NCBI GenBank assembly: GCA_903854805.1
Contig: CAINXK010000612.1
Location: 1 to 14,847 of the forward strand
DNA length: 14,847 bases
Source of the DNA: an uncultured Anaerolineae bacterium
GTDB taxonomy: Bacteria; Chloroflexota; Anaerolineae; Anaerolineales; Villigracilaceae
Direction of reading: 5' to 3'
The position numbers and the translations under genes are program-made. Below the pieces are notes generated by a model, which was given only the letters and a program-made list of their open reading frames with translations, was not told the origin of the DNA and ran no database searches. Shown piece after piece: positions 14,504 to 14,847 of this stretch; positions within the stretch are counted from its first letter, which is position 1, and each line of letters opens with the position of its first letter.

Positions 14504-14847
14504 TCAGGAATTAAGTAATTCAATGGCTGCCTGGGCCATCAGGGCGGCGCCACGAGGCAGAGCCGCCTCATCAAAGTCAAATTTGGGGTGATGATGACCG
14601 TAAACCAAACCTTTTTCTTGATTGGTTGAACCGATAAAGAAAAAAGTTCCCGGTATCTTTTTCTGGTAATAAGCGACATCTTCAGCGCCCATCGTAAATT
14701 TACCGCGTTCATCCAGATCGTGGTCCGGTAACAGGCTTTGGGCGGCGCGTTTGACGGCAGCCGTGACAAACGGATCATTGATCACGGCGGGCGTGATATT
14801 GGAAATCTTAAGCTCAACTTTGCAGCCCATGGCCTGGCCTACACCTG
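14504..14847 (-). CDS. M20-family amidohydrolase/carboxypeptidase, C-terminal part
   Basis: The reading frame is open from the window edge to the stop at 14504, so only about the last 114 residues are present and the true start lies outside. Its FTMGAEDVAYYQKKIPGTFFFIG block followed by HHHPKFDFDEAAL and a final helix ending IELLNS is typical of the M20D group. That group hydrolyses N-acyl or hippurate-like amides of amino acids with a two-metal site, and the last His-rich turn supplies a metal ligand. An internal Met at 14830 is not the start. It would release free amino acids, in keeping with the surrounding amino-acid metabolism. The substrate is unknown. Confidence 0.88.
   Translation of the reverse strand, partial: GVGQAMGCKVELKISNITPAVINDPFVTAAVKRAAQSLLPDHDLDERGKFTMGAEDVAYYQKKIPGTFFFIGSTNQEKGLVYGHHHPKFDFDEAALPRGAALMAQAAIELLNS

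Overview
This window looks like ordinary chromosomal, metabolic DNA from an anaerobic or facultative bacterium that ferments amino acids. The protein styles (ornithine carbamoyltransferase with an SLRTR motif, a fused gamma-alpha 2-oxoacid:ferredoxin oxidoreductase, an AbfT-type CoA-transferase) suggest Chloroflexota, possibly Anaerolineae. That placement is inference from sequence feel, not from a search. I see no phage, transposase, CRISPR array, tRNA or rRNA.

Left part (1-6301), all on the + strand: argF (ornithine carbamoyltransferase), rocD (ornithine aminotransferase), ald (alanine dehydrogenase), an acetate-type CoA-transferase, then pyk (pyruvate kinase). argF and rocD are each preceded, about 30 nt before the start codon, by an identical 31-bp GC-rich imperfect palindrome (6-36 and 1004-1034). 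A perfect 14-bp hairpin sits directly in front of the ald ribosome binding site. ald and the CoA-transferase are 2 nt apart. pyk seems to have its own promoter and a leader hairpin.

Middle (6459-10570), all on the - strand: aspA (aspartase) overlaps arfB (ribosome-rescue peptidyl-tRNA hydrolase) by 4 nt. After a palindrome that could be terminator or operator come an MFS_1-like transporter and an EamA/DMT transporter, 10 nt apart. aspA has a good extended -10 box whose predicted transcription start falls on its own ATG, so the mRNA may be leaderless.

Right part (10666-14847), - strand: a GntR/FCD regulator with a strong, well-spaced promoter (TTGACC-17-TATATT) leads into korA and korB, ending at a strong intrinsic terminator. 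The promoter is flanked by two AT-rich inverted repeats that are candidate operators. Beyond a 16-bp terminator hairpin lies the 3' end of an M20-family amidohydrolase that runs off the window.

Together the enzymes form a plausible amino-acid fermentation network (inference). Ornithine/citrulline is handled by ArgF and RocD, alanine goes to pyruvate by Ald, and aspartate goes to fumarate by AspA. 2-Oxoacids are oxidised to acyl-CoA with reduced ferredoxin by KorAB. The CoA-transferase exchanges CoA with acetate or other short acids, and Pyk gives ATP and pyruvate. The protein-coding content is conventional. The less explained signals are non-coding: the paired 31-bp leader repeats, the ald hairpin, the possible leaderless aspA promoter and the kor-regulator operators.
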